A DNA stretch of 64,000 bases from Sycon ciliatum (lineage: Eukaryota; Porifera; Calcarea; Leucosolenida; Sycettidae). A program made the position numbers and the translations under genes. Below the pieces are notes generated by a model. It was given only the letters and a program-made list of their open reading frames with translations, made no database searches and was not told where the DNA came from. The stretch lies in the NCBI RefSeq assembly GCF_964019385.1, contig NC_088645.1:5228382-5292381 (forward strand). The letters run 5' to 3'. This document shows, piece after piece, positions 41,068-51,649 of the stretch; position 1 is the stretch's first letter, and each line of letters opens with the position of its first letter.

Positions 41068-42945
41068 TTCAACATCTCCTGGCCCGTCCGAAGACTGCCA
41101 ATAAACATGAGAGGTCAGGTGATAGCCAACCACGGCAAGCTAAAAGGGAAAAAAAGAAAGATGCTGTCAGAGAGGGAAAGGAGATAGGGAGAGAAAAAGA
41201 AAGGGAGGCACATTAATAATACATGGGATCACTTCGGATGAGACAGTGTGGAAAGCTGGACTGTGAATTTCCTGATATCCTGGCATGTCTTAATGCTAGT
41301 AGGCAGGTTAGACCAAAGGGAGTATGCTGAGAAGAAAGGGGATTTCAAAAACAGAGAAGAACTAGCTCGGGGCAGTGATAAGGCATTGCGTGTTGGTCTA
41401 GTGGTAACAAACCAGTTGTACTTGGCAATATGTTTCGGGACTTGGGCTAGGAAGATTTTTTGCACAAGGATACAAAGATGCTGCTGATGTCGGGCAAGAA
41501 GAGGGTGCGTGGAAGCAAGTTTATAAAGACAAAGGGAGGCAAATGTTTGGTCTTTTCGAAACAGAATTTTCAGAAGCAAGCGTTGATGTACCTCCAGTCT
41601 GTGGAGTAAAGTCTGAGACAACCCGCACCAAGCTATATCGCAATAGTCAAATATAGGCAAAATGTACGACTTAAAGAACAATTCTCTGCAGTTATCATTC
41701 AAGTGATGGCAGTGGGGTTGTAGCATACCTAAGGACGCACTCGCACGCTTGCACACAGACTGGACTTGTGGAGACCAGGAGAGTTGGCGGTCGAGAATAA
41801 CGCCCAGGTGCTTGTGCTCGTTAACAACTTTAATAGGTGTACTATTTAGACCAGGAAAATACAGAAGTTGAGTGGGGGGCGAGGGAGAGAAGAACATGGC
41901 CTCGGTTTTGGCGAGGTTAGGCTTCAGTTTCCAGGTTTCCATCCATGTTACTGTAGCGTTGACCCCGGACTGCATGGAGGCCGTGAGGTTGTCTGCCGAG
42001 CTGTCGGAGCACATCAGAGCAGTGTCGTCAGCAAAAAGACTTACATTTGGTACAAGGGCTGGCAAGTCATTAACGTACAGTAGAAATAGGAGCGGCCCAA
42101 GTATGGACCCCTGGGGTACCCCAGACACGACTAGTAATGGGTCTGATAGGGAGGTAGATACTCTGACAGTCTGGTGGCGGCAGGAAAGATAGGATGAGAG
42201 CCATTGCAGGGCTGGACCATGTACCAAGAAGACGGACTCTAGCTTTGCAAGCAGACCACGATGCCAGACGGTGTCGAAAGCTTTCGCTAGGTCAAAGAAC
42301 ACGATGCCAACATGCCGCCTGAGGTTCCGCTGGGTGTAGATGTCTTGTACTAGACGTGTTAGTTGGAAAGTTGTGGAGTCTCCACGGCAGAAACCGGATT
42401 GAGATGGTGAAAGCGCTGGGGTGACGTGGCAGTACAGAGACTCAAAGAAAATACGTTCACAGACCTTGGACACAGCGGGAAGGAGAGAGATTGGTCTGTA
42501 GTTGCCAGCCTGAGAGCGTTGGCCTTTCTTATAGATCGGGACGATAACAGCAGATTTCCAGACGGACGGAAATACTCCTGTACGATATGACATGTTAAAG
42601 AGCAGGCACAAGGGATAGGACAGAGATGGCGCAAGCCATTTGAGAACCTCATTGGGTATGCCATCTTCGCCAGGGGACTTACAATTCTTCAGGAGTTTGA
42701 GGTGCTTACAGACGGTAGCAGTCGTGGTAACGACGCGTGTGAGTGGTGCGCTAAGTTCAGGGGCTGGGGACAGCGATGGAATGACCCAATTCGGATCTTC
42801 CGGAATGCCGGATGAAACAAACTGCTTGTTCAGTGTGTCTGCAATCGCCTTCACATCGTGCTGGCGGTTGCCATTGGAGTCCGTCAGGTACTGGATTGGC
42901 GCGCGGGAGGTCCCGCGGCACTGGTTGCGAAAGGAACAGTCAGTA
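41036..42945 (-). mobile_element. LINE E: 5'-truncated CR1/jockey-like retrotransposon with (TTTA)n tail
   Basis: Reverse-strand element with an open RT (41229-42945), a 3' region with pyrimidine-rich stretches, and a terminal (AATA)n tail (41036-41070 on the plus strand as TTTA repeats). The 5' truncation point lies within repeat V. Confidence 0.8.
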
Positions 42946-43100
42946 TAAACTAGGTGATTGTTTCTTTTCAAGTCTTTCAACACCTCAACCTTCTCTGATG
43001 AAGTCTTAGTGACCAAAACATCTGCCAGAATGAATAAAACTTCAATGCTTGAAGGAACCTCTTGTGCCCTGTATTGGGCAAGTGAGTAGATGTGTGTCAT
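41229..43100 (-). CDS. LINE E reverse transcriptase, intact 623-codon frame
   Basis: The frame starts in repeat V (about 50 codons, MTHIYSLAQYRAQ...), then runs into the RT: KNCKSPGEDGIPNEVLKWL, VIVPIYKKGQRSQAGNYRPI, SGFCRGDSTTFQLTRL, VGIVFFDLAKAFDTVWHRGL (motif A), SGVPQGSILGPLLFLLYVND, LFADDTAL (catalytic Asp pair), EHKHLGVILDRQLSW, and the terminal LWSNLPTSIKTCQDIRKF block. All seven RT motifs are present without a stop, so the loss is only of the endonuclease and first ORF. Repeat V supplies the N-terminal 50 residues by fusion, so the given start is not the element's own. Confidence 0.9.
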   Translation of the reverse strand: MTHIYSLAQYRAQEVPSSIEVLFILADVLVTKTSSEKVEVLKDLKRNNHLVYTDCSFRNQCRGTSRAPIQYLTDSNGNRQHDVKAIADTLNKQFVSSGIPEDPNWVIPSLSPAPELSAPLTRVVTTTATVCKHLKLLKNCKSPGEDGIPNEVLKWLAPSLSYPLCLLFNMSYRTGVFPSVWKSAVIVPIYKKGQRSQAGNYRPISLLPAVSKVCERIFFESLYCHVTPALSPSQSGFCRGDSTTFQLTRLVQDIYTQRNLRRHVGIVFFDLAKAFDTVWHRGLLAKLESVFLVHGPALQWLSSYLSCRHQTVRVSTSLSDPLLVVSGVPQGSILGPLLFLLYVNDLPALVPNVSLFADDTALMCSDSSADNLTASMQSGVNATVTWMETWKLKPNLAKTEAMFFSPSPPTQLLYFPGLNSTPIKVVNEHKHLGVILDRQLSWSPQVQSVCKRASASLGMLQPHCHHLNDNCRELFFKSYILPIFDYCDIAWCGLSQTLLHRLEVHQRLLLKILFRKDQTFASLCLYKLASTHPLLARHQQHLCILVQKIFLAQVPKHIAKYNWFVTTRPTRNALSLPRASSSLFLKSPFFSAYSLWSNLPTSIKTCQDIRKFTVQLSTLSHPK

Positions 43101-43145
43101 CGGCTACAGGGCACAATGATGATGGTGAATATCAATGCAGACACT
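42935..43145 (-). repeat. Repeat V, right copy
   Basis: Inverted partner of 40385-40620; fused to the truncated 5' end of LINE E. Confidence 0.7.
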
Positions 43146-43640
43146 TTTAAAGGCCGAATGCTGTTTACGCTGTGGTTAGTCGCGTAGCTGATCTTGTTTT
43201 GTTTCTTTGTTGCAGTTGCTGTTTTCTTCACTTCATGTTCAGATCTATTTCAGCCACGACGAGATATTACTGGTTGTTCTGCCGCCCTTTTGTATGCCTT
43301 GTTCCACGTGTCTTTTCCTGGACTAAGTGCTGTTGATTTTGTTCTTCCTCTTGTTCTTCTCTTTTTCTCTTCACTGCTTACTTGCATTATCTGTACTACA
43401 ATTTTTTTTCTCCTAGAGGTTTTTGTGTTGTGCTGGTGTTGTGTTGGGAAAAGGAGGAGTTTTAGAAAAATATATGGCACCTTTCGCACCACATGTACAG
43501 ATACGAAACATATGCTGTACCTATTTACTTGCTCTGCTGTGAGAACAGAGAAAAAGTCCATGTTGGGGCTAATCATAGCAACCATCAAATTAGAATTCTG
43601 AGAAATCTCAGCAATAAACACCACACAAGCACTAACTTAC

Positions 43641-43778
43641 TCTCACACAACCGTCATACCAATCGGTTACAGCATAACAAATACCATGCTGGGGCAGAGA
43701 CAGTGCTGCAACACCAAACGAGATACCGATAGCACCGTTACCAATCGTTTTTACGTAAGACCCATCCTGATGTAGGAC
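43641..43778 (-). CDS. Possible exon of an NHL-repeat protein
   Basis: The reverse strand reads VLHQDGSYVKTIGNGAIG, then LSLPQHGICYAVTDWYDGCVR, the pattern of an NHL beta-propeller blade (DGS-V-IG-G, then P-GI-V-D...-VRV). The 138-bp open stretch is 46 codons. It is preceded by a good acceptor (TTTCTCTTCCAG, before 43778) and followed by a donor (AGA then GTAAGT, 43635-43640), giving a phase-0 exon. NHL blades occur in TRIM/NHL ubiquitin ligases and related proteins. No neighbouring exon was identified within several kb, so it may be a lone or decayed exon. Confidence 0.4.
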
Positions 43779-43920
43779 CTGGAAGAGAAACACATTTGAT
43801 TTCCACAACAACAAGGAATACAGTCAACAACGAGGTGAACAGAGTGTTGCAGCAGGCTTGATAGGCAATTGGACAGGGAGGATGAGAGTAGAGAGGGGTA
43901 CAACACAGGAAGTGAAGGTG

Positions 43921-44988
43921 CAGGCAGTGAGTTGAGATAGGAGAGTGTCAGGCAGTGAGTTGAGATAGGAGAGTGTCAGGCAGTGAGTTGAGATAGGAGA
44001 GTGTCAGGCAGTGAGTTGAGATAGGAGAGTATCAGGCAGTGAGTTGAGATAGGAGAGTGTCAGGCAGTGAGTTGAGATAGGAGAGTGTCAGGCAGTGAGT
44101 CGAGATAGGAGAGTGTCAGGCAGTGAGTTGAGATAGGAGAGTGTCAGGCAGTGAGTTGAGATAGGAGAGTGTCAGGCAGTGAGTTGAGATAGGAGAGTGT
44201 CAGGCAGTGAGTTGAGATAGGAGAGTATCAGGCAGTGAGTTGAGATAGGAGAGTGTCAGGCAGTGAGTTGAGATAGGAGAGTGTCAGGCAGTGAGTTGAG
44301 ATAGGAGAGTGTCAGGCAGTGAGTTGAGATAGGAGAGCATCAGGCAGTGAGTTGAGATAGGAGAGTGTCAGGCAGTGAGTTGAGATAGGAGAGTGTCAGG
44401 CAGTGAGTTGAGATAGGAGAGTGTCAGGCAGTGAGTTGAGATAGGAGAGTGTCAGGCAGTGAGTTGAGATAGGAGAGTGTCAGGCAGTGAGTTGAGATAG
44501 AAGAGTGTCAGGCAGTGAGTTGAGATAGGAGAGTGTCAGGCAGTGAGTTGAGATAGGAGAGTGTCAGGCAGTGAGTTGAGATAGGAGAGTGTCAGGCAGT
44601 GAGTTGAGATAGGAGAGTGTCAGGCAGTGAGTTGAGATAGGAGAGTGTCAGGCAGTGAGTTGAGATAGGAGAGTGTCAGGCAGTGAGTTGAGATAGGAGA
44701 GTGTCAGGCAGTGAGTTGAGATAGGAGAGTGTCAGGCAGTGAGTTGAGATAGGAGAGTGTCAGGCAGTGAGTTGAGATAGGAGAGTGTCAGGCAGTGAGT
44801 TGAGATAGGAGAGTGTCAGGCAGTGAGTTGAGATAGGAGAGTGTCAGGCAGTGAGTTGAGATAGGAGAGTGTCAGGCAGTGAGTTGAGATAGGAGAGCGT
44901 CAGGCAGTGAGTTGAGATAGGAGAGCGTCAGGCAGTGAGTTGAGATAGGAGAGTGTCAGGCAGTGAGTTGAGATAGGAGAGTGTCAGG
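43921..44988. repeat. Minisatellite, 28-bp unit, about 38 copies
   Basis: The unit GGCAGTGAGTTGAGATAGGA plus GAGTGTCA repeats from 43921 to 44988 with very few single-base variants (for example AGTATCA, AGCATCA, AGCGTCA, one GTCGAG). Its length is not divisible by three and stops occur, so it is non-coding. Confidence 0.95.
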
Positions 44989-45281
44989 GTGCGGATGATA
45001 GCTTTTATACAGGCGTTATTTCTCACTTAAGAAATTCAAAATATTAGTCCTCCGGCCTAATTTGTGTTATTTAGAACAATGTTTTCTTCCTGATGAGAGC
45101 TGTATAATAACTAGGTTTTTTGAATTTCAATCATTGTCCATCACCAACCGCTATACTATTATCCCCTTTTCTTCTTTGTCCATCACATAATTAGTGAAAA
45201 TTTTCATGATTTGTTTGTTCTTCCAAGAAAAAAAAGCTTTCATACCTGGCAATTCGGCTTTTTATTATGATGGTGGTTCTA

Positions 45282-46118
45282 CTAGAGAGGTTTTGCATAC
45301 CGAATTTCGGAATGTTTTTCGACTGTGTTTTTCCGAAAAAAAGTGCGTGCCGAAAAACGGCATTTTCAGTGTTTTGCATTCCGAAAATCTGATTCGATTT
45401 CCAAGGGTTGCCATGCAAAACAAAATGGAGGGAGTCGAAGGCGCCAAAACCGAAAACGTTTTACAACCGAATCTTGCATATTCGGTTTTGAGGCGTGTTG
45501 GTCCAACAGAAGCAGCGTGTGTTCATGGTGTTCTCTGACGGACTTCCTGGTGATACCAGCAAATTTTGGGTCAGACAAGGCTAGAACTTTTGCAGTCTCC
45601 TCGGATCCCACAGAAGCGCGAACAAAGGGGTTGAGCACAAAATACATGTAGGGGTTGCCTGAGCAGGATCAAATCCATGTGCAGGTCAAACTGAATCTGG
45701 GCGCGGTTCGAAGACGCGGACGGACTGATGGTGGACCGAGTGATCCAACGTCTGAAGACGAGGTTGTCGAACTACTGTCTTGTACTGTCAGTAGGCTCCA
45801 TGGCAAAGGAAGATAGAGTGTGATGGAGTGTGAGAAGATCTAGTCAACATGGCGAGATCAGCGAGAGCAGCAAAAACCAAAACTACACATGTGGAAAATT
45901 TTCCAATAATTATAATCAGCGAGAGCAGCAGAAAACAAAAATACACACGTGAAAAATATTCAAATACGTGTATGCGCTCCCAAACAGGAAAGAGCCGAAA
46001 ATCCATTTTCGAAAAACCATGCATTTTCGCCACCACACTTCCGAAAGTTCAACTTCATTTCCGACTCCTGCCACCAAATTCCGAAAATAATTCCGAAATT
46101 CGGAATGCAAAACCTCTC
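45282..46118. mobile_element. About 0.84-kb TIR element (MITE-like)
   Basis: Left end GAGAGGTTTTGCATACCGAA then TTTCGGAATG; right end, on the reverse strand, GAGAGGTTTTGCATTCCGAA then TTTCGGAAT. The interior is rich in TTTTCGG/CCGAAAA motifs and contains two copies of a CAGCGAGAGCAGCA stretch (45857, 45917). No transposase was recognised. Target duplication unclear. Confidence 0.7.
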
Positions 46119-46389
46119 CATTAACAATTGAGCCATGATCTCAGTAAATGGACCTTAGGGGTGAAATTTTTGAAATTGCCTTTTTATTTGGACAATGTAC
46201 TTTAAGTCTTTAGTATGTAGACTTTCATGTGACAAACTTTCAAATCAATATTAGCCTTGCAAGTACCTTGAATTCTCCATATTGTAGAATGCACTATAGT
46301 TGTCAAATCCGGCTATGTACATGTATGCAGTATCATACTTGTTGCCGGGTTTGCGAATCTCACAGTCACTGAGGCAGCTAGTTCATCCA

Positions 46390-46800
46390 GTCCGTACTTT
46401 TTGAAGAGTGGGCGTGACTTTGGCGAGAGCAGCGCTTCAGCTGGCGGTGCGACATGGCAAGATTTTCAAGAGGTCCTTGTCAAGTGCAGCAAAGTGATTG
46501 TCACCAGAGCAGCTGCATCCGATTGACATCCAGTCCACTATCTCTGCGGTGGTTAGGGTTTCCTCAACACGCTGACCTTCCTGCTCCAAGTCATTGTAAC
46601 TCTCATCTTCGTCATTGTCAGACGGACGGAGCTGGCGCTTTTCTGCCGCAGGTGCGATCGGGTTGTTGTCTCCGTCATCGCAGTCATCGCGTTCACTGTC
46701 ATCGTTCCCGGGGAGACATCGCAGTAGAACATCTCGTCGTGCTCTTCTAGGAGAGACGCGTCCTCATGCGGCACACCGACAAACTCAATCCTACATCATT
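46390..46800 (-). pseudogene. Unidentified acidic coding remnant
   Basis: One reverse-strand frame reads NDSERDDCDDGDNNPIAPAA, then RPSDNDEDESYNDLEQE, then LTTAEIVDWMS and a later VRTG. Acidic, low-complexity tails of this sort end pogo/Tigger transposases, but no catalytic domain is nearby. Identification is weak. Confidence 0.25.
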
Positions 46801-47089
46801 ACTCGCCATTCTGACTACCTACAATCGATCGATTGCTCGATCAAACCTGCAAACAAAAAAATTCAAGATCGACTTCGTCTTTGACTTCGTTGCCTTCACG
46901 ATCGCGGTCGCGTTTTCTTTGAGTAACTTTAACGTCACATTTTGATGAAAGTTGGAATCAGGTCCTAAGGTACATTAGAGATAGCCGAGGGACTACATGC
47001 AATGGAAAGCCACAGAGTGAAGTTGTTGCATACCCGTGTATTCTCATAACACGGCTTAAGAATAGTCTGGCTAAACCAGTGTGCTGGTT

Positions 47090-47270
47090 TCGATTAACTG
47101 GTGCAGCAATTGGCATTGCAAATAGGCAATTGCTCATGAGTGAGCCGCAACATTGCCCTGGACCAAGTGAAAAGGTTCCTGATCCACGTTGCGAACAGCC
47201 AACCAGGGTGAAGCAATTGGCATTGCAAACAACCAAATCAATCGCTCATGCTTGTGCGGCAATGAAACCT
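47090..47270 (-). repeat. Dispersed repeat family Z, copy 2
   Basis: Inverted relative to 29765-29940. It contains an internal near-duplication of GCAATTGGCATTGCAAA (47106 and 47213). Confidence 0.65.
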
Positions 47271-47491
47271 GCAACCGGATGCAATGACTATACTATTTAC
47301 GTCACAAAACAATTGACCAATAGTGTGTGATTTAAGCACAGATAGTAGCAGCATAGGCACCAGTTAATGGAAGCTCTTCTCACTTGAAGTATAATGTGAA
47401 TGGGAGGGTGGTGGCACCTAGAATCCCATGCATGGCTGCTCAGGGACCCAAAAAAGGAAAGCGTGAGCCAAAGTCAATGCAGCAAGAGCTA

Positions 47492-48134
47492 AAGCAGACT
47501 CGTACGCCCAAGAACGCGGTTTCAGAGGGCCAGCCTAGCAAAGTTCTTATTTTTCAGCGCCCCAGGCTAAGTTCTTATTTCGCGTTCTTACGCGTCCAAC
47601 ATGACCCGTGACGCTCATGTACAATGCACTTTGCGCTACATGTACCGGTTGTACACTTAAACTTTACATGCACGTGTAGTATGTAGCGCTGCACTCGGTG
47701 ATGTTTTCGTGAGGACCCGACAAGAGTTTGTGGTTGCGGACTTGTTTTTCGTGCTCGGACAAGATCATGAAGGTCCAATTCGCTTGCAAAACGTGCAATA
47801 CTAAAAAACGTTGCGTTCTTAAAAATCTTGGAGTTTTTTCTTAACCCTTAGTGGTGCATCAGTCATTAACGACTGATATTGTGTACGTACCGTAAAACTG
47901 TCGTAACTCCATCGATTTTAGTCCTGTTGCAAATATCGAAATATGTAGATCAAAGAGGAAGCTCCAAGCTTTCCAATGGTGTAATCGCTTTTGCGATAGG
48001 AGAAACGATGATAAAGATATGACGCTCGAAAGTTGGATCGCGGCACTAAATTGTTTAAATCCAGGCTGGGGCATTCTTAGATTTCCAGCCTGGACGTTCT
48101 TGGGCGCTACGTTCTTGGGCGTACGAGTCTACTG
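47492..48134. mobile_element. 643-bp pogo-type MITE with TA flanks
   Basis: Inverted ends share AGACTCGTACGCCCAAGAAC at 47496-47515 and 48111-48130 (reverse). They are flanked by TA at 47490-47491 and 48135-48136 (the outermost 3 bases differ). Sub-terminal GTTCTTGGGC/GTTCTTA repeats are present and a 9-bp hairpin (CCAGGCTGG, 48061-48093) lies inside the right end. Repeat W copy 2 lies within it. No gene. Confidence 0.7.
47841..48045 (+). repeat. Repeat W, copy 2, starting TTAACCCTT
   Basis: Same features as 29952-30150, same orientation: TTAACCCTTAGTGG, an AGTCATTAACGACT palindrome, CGTAACTCCATC and AAGCTTTCCAATG. Confidence 0.45.
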
Positions 48135-48632
48135 TAACTAAGGCGGTTTGGGAGCACATCCGCAGCCGTTGAATGCACACGTAAAGCAAACTCAGTTGAA
48201 GCGCGATAGAGAGCAGTGCATCATTCTTATCACTAACTGTTGTTAGCCTCAAGGCTAACCCATCATCTCTATTTTTGGATTGCTAGGCAATGTTTTATTG
48301 TTGGAGTGCTGTTTCATGTGTTGCTATGAGCAGTGGACACTTGTAGTACAGCAGTTCATCAATGTATGATTAATTGTACGTCACGAATAACAGACTTGGA
48401 TGAGCAGCTTTTCATGATCCCTTCATGTAATAGGGAACGTTTCCAAAAGTTGCTACTATGCGCAGTGGATCTCGAGTCAAGTCTGTATGTCATAGGATCA
48501 TAGGTCTTGCAGGCAATTATACTGACTGATGTACGCATGGCAGCACTTGTGAGCATAGAGTGTGCCTGCCCTTGTGTGTCTGATTCCTCCATGCAGACAC
48601 ATATTCATCGATCTCATTGCATAAATTGGGTA

Positions 48633-48813
48633 CAGTCAGATCTCACTTATGCGGTACTCTTGTATCCGGATCCCTCGCCATCCGGAAGAAAATGGTTGGT
48701 TGCCGATTCACAGCACATGTCATGCATACATACAGTATGTGTGTTCGATTCCCTCGCCTATCCGGATTTTTTTTGTTGAAAACAGATGTGTGCGGTTATG
48801 GGAGGTCTGACTG
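48633..48813. mobile_element. 181-bp pogo/Tigger-type MITE
   Basis: Ends CAGTCAGATCTCACTTATGC and, on the reverse strand, CAGTCAGACCTCCCATAACC, flanked by TA at 48631-48632 and 48814-48815. CAGTCAGACCTC with TATCCGG is the terminus of Tigger-like elements. Confidence 0.75.
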
Positions 48814-48815
48814 TA

Positions 48816-50167
48816 TATCAATATCAAGGCTCAGACAAACAGGACTGTGTGTGTAATGATCGTGATAACACCAGAGACAGTGAGCAATACGTGAGTATGA
48901 ACAGTCGCTCTGTGGATCGGCGAATGTACAGTTTAACTACCACCCTTAATTTTTTGCAATTTCTCTGCAGCATCAGTGTTCATGAAGATGAACTGCCAAA
49001 GAATTCTAATACTGTGAGAGTTGAATTTCTAATGGGCCCCAAAGTCTAGCGTTTTAATAAGAAAGAATCCATCGTTAAACTCAATAAACGTTCTACTAGT
49101 ACGCATGTTATTCCTTCTCTCCTCTGTACTAGAGATGTAGAAGACAGGTGTGTGATGGCAGGATCGCTAAACTTTGCGCCTGCTAAGTGGGAATGTTTTG
49201 CAAATTGCTTAACTTTAGACTCGTCACACTTTCAACTCTTACAGTAAACCAGCAAGTAGAATCAGATCATGCAGCGCATAGAGAAGAAAACATTAAACTA
49301 AAGAAGATTTCCAATTCCCGTCAACATGCAAAAGAACGTGAATAGAACCACACATCATTGCTGAAGCATATGGGAGGACAAAAGACCTACAAACGATTCA
49401 TGTATCATCTTGAAGTCTGGCGAATTCTCTAGTTGGGCAGCACACATTCATTGTGCTTTTCCATAGACTTCTCCACAGAGTGCGATGGCGCCCAAGGGCT
49501 CACAGCTGTAGGAGATTATTATTGCTGGCAAGCGACTTGCACACTCTCATTAACATGGTGGAGCACAACCAGTAAGATGCTTTGCAGTCTACTCCTCTAA
49601 TACGACTTTTAGCGGTAACACAAGTCAGGATCGCTTATTACTGTCACGTTTTATTATACATGGTTCGTGTCTTGTGGAGTCCGTTGTTTGATGTCATACA
49701 TTGTCTAGTGTACGTGTGAGTTTGGTGTGATGGGTGACACCTATGGTATGTGGTGCACACAAGAGTCCAGGTCGTCAGGGCGTGATTTGTATGTGGTGCG
49801 GTTGCCTTGGTCTTTTGCTGTGTGTTCTGTACAATCATATTGGTCTCAGATTGTTGGTCATGATTCACCCCACTGTCATCACTGCCTGTTCTTTGTTCTT
49901 CCTTTCTCAGCTCTTTGGTGTCTTTCTTTGTTTAACTTTTCCTCTCCTTCTGCGCCCTCGTCTCTTATTAGTCATACTTTGAAATTCGAATTTATATAAC
50001 CTATCAAATCGTTTATGTTGTCGTGTGGCGGAAGCCATTGGAGAAGTTGATGTGCTAAATGTTAAAAAATTGTAAAAAATGGCGATCTGTGCTAATGATT
50101 GTATCCCTAGGCAGGTGAAGAGAGTGCTCAAAAATTCTCGACCTCGCCTCAACAATGACCATGCTGA
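48816..50167. other. Intergenic, no gene seen
   Basis: Several 60-90 codon open frames, none with a recognisable domain or splice structure. Confidence 0.35.
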
Positions 50168-50602
50168 GTGGGGCCGTGTTGGTTTGTTTGTACAGGCTCT
50201 TGTTGCTTGTTTGGTTTCAAGATGACTTGTCAATCAACGGACGTAGTGGTTTCTGATAAAACGCATCTACTCAAGTGCTGCGAGGTCAACAGTGCCCATG
50301 TGCCACAGGTTGACAAAATGTTCAGTGGAATCAGCAATGATTCGGTCACCATCAATCACCGTAACATCACTCTGCTTTTCCAACTCTCACATGTACGTCA
50401 CCCAGAGGCACATGATGCTATTTTATCCTTTGACTGCTACGGGGTAGAGGGAATGGTTCGATACCGGAACGGTATGAGCCATTCCTTTGTGTTGGCCCAT
50501 TGCCTCCAAGTTGCCCAATTGTTCGCATCAAATCAGAGATGGCTCCAAACCGGAAAGGTATTAGAGTGCACGTCAAATTCACTCAGTTCTGAAATTAGGT
50601 AA
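50168..50602 (+). CDS. Unidentified 144-codon open frame
   Basis: Reads MTCQSTDVVVSDKTHLLKCC from codon 19, later NHRNITLLFQLSHVRHPEAH and VEGMVRYRNGMSHSFVLAH. Cys and His are scattered without a clear zinc motif. No family was recognised. The frame ends TAG-type at 50602 without a poly-A signal nearby. It may be a transposon relic or chance. Confidence 0.2.
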   Translation: MGPCWFVCTGSCCLFGFKMTCQSTDVVVSDKTHLLKCCEVNSAHVPQVDKMFSGISNDSVTINHRNITLLFQLSHVRHPEAHDAILSFDCYGVEGMVRYRNGMSHSFVLAHCLQVAQLFASNQRWLQTGKVLECTSNSLSSEIR

Positions 50603-50734
50603 TTGCTATCACTCCATGACGGCCAGTACAGAGTAACAGTAAGCCTTGTGTGTGCTTTCATTACTTTTCATTGGTGCTTTAAAGGCGAGAGGCGAGCCGC
50701 TGTTTACCTGCGCACGGCTGTTTTTTGTGCGATT

Positions 50735-51608
50735 TCACGCCACTTTACAATATGGCCGCCGAAAGTCTCGATCGGGCTTCAATGGCAAGAAATTTTTTTC
50801 AAATCGCCAGAACCCAAGTAGGCCATGGTTTCCCGTGGATTTTGGTGACTGGTTAGCCCGGACAGCCTTGGGAACACGCTGATCGCGTGCGTCTTGTTTC
50901 AAGCTTTCCGCTCGTACCTCCAATGCCTGCCTTTCCTTCAAGAAACATTTGTTCTGCGTCGTGCAGCATTCGCTTCACTCTGAAGTACTCCTTGTGTCGT
51001 CGCTGTCAAACTCGGCCCCGAGAAGTCTTTCCTGGATTTTTCCCAGGCTAGATGGCAATTTTTCCAGGTAGAGGACTATCCTCTGGTTTTCTTCCCTGAG
51101 TGTCGTTGTTGTTCGCGCATGAACTTCTGAGTTCGCGATGCGGGTCAGGAACATGTTTTCTCTTGATTCGGAAGACAAATGGCGTGGCCCTTTAGTTGCT
51201 GTTGAGTCTAGAAGGCTGCTTCCTGCTGTAAATTGCTTAGTTGGCATGTGGGATATTGTAGAAGAAGACAGCAGCTGGCCAAGTGAGCTGGAAATTGTGA
51301 CATCTCTCCTATTGTGCGTTGAACGAGTACGAAATGTCCAATTTGAATATTGTACACGCGTGAACGCCAAGCAGAGGCCGATAATCACAGGGGCGGTCAA
51401 TCTCTGGACTACCAGGAGTAGTTTTGAGCAAGTTTGAACTGGAAAGACAGCTAACTGGGCAGGCCAGGAAGCCTTTCCACCCTTTTTCTCTCTCAAAAAG
51501 TCGAGTATCTCGCTCGAACGCTTTCAAAACTTTCCTCTTGGATTCGCTTCCCAAATCGTGAAACCACGCGAGGAGTAACATGAGTTTCTTCCAAAAACGC
51601 AAACTCAT
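50735..51608 (-). pseudogene. Unidentified coding-like region
   Basis: Three overlapping reverse-strand frames look partly protein-like: MSLRFWKKLMLLLAWFHDLG (51608), then a 173-codon frame ending LYLEKLPSSLGKIQERLLGA with a following acidic EFDSDDTRSTSE, then ERQALEVRAESLKQDARDQR. The last two could be a coiled coil interrupted by a shift near 50975. No domain was recognised and the order of frames suggests indels. Confidence 0.25.
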
Positions 51609-51649
51609 CCAGTATTTGCACTATTCCTACAATGTTACATAAATCGCAC

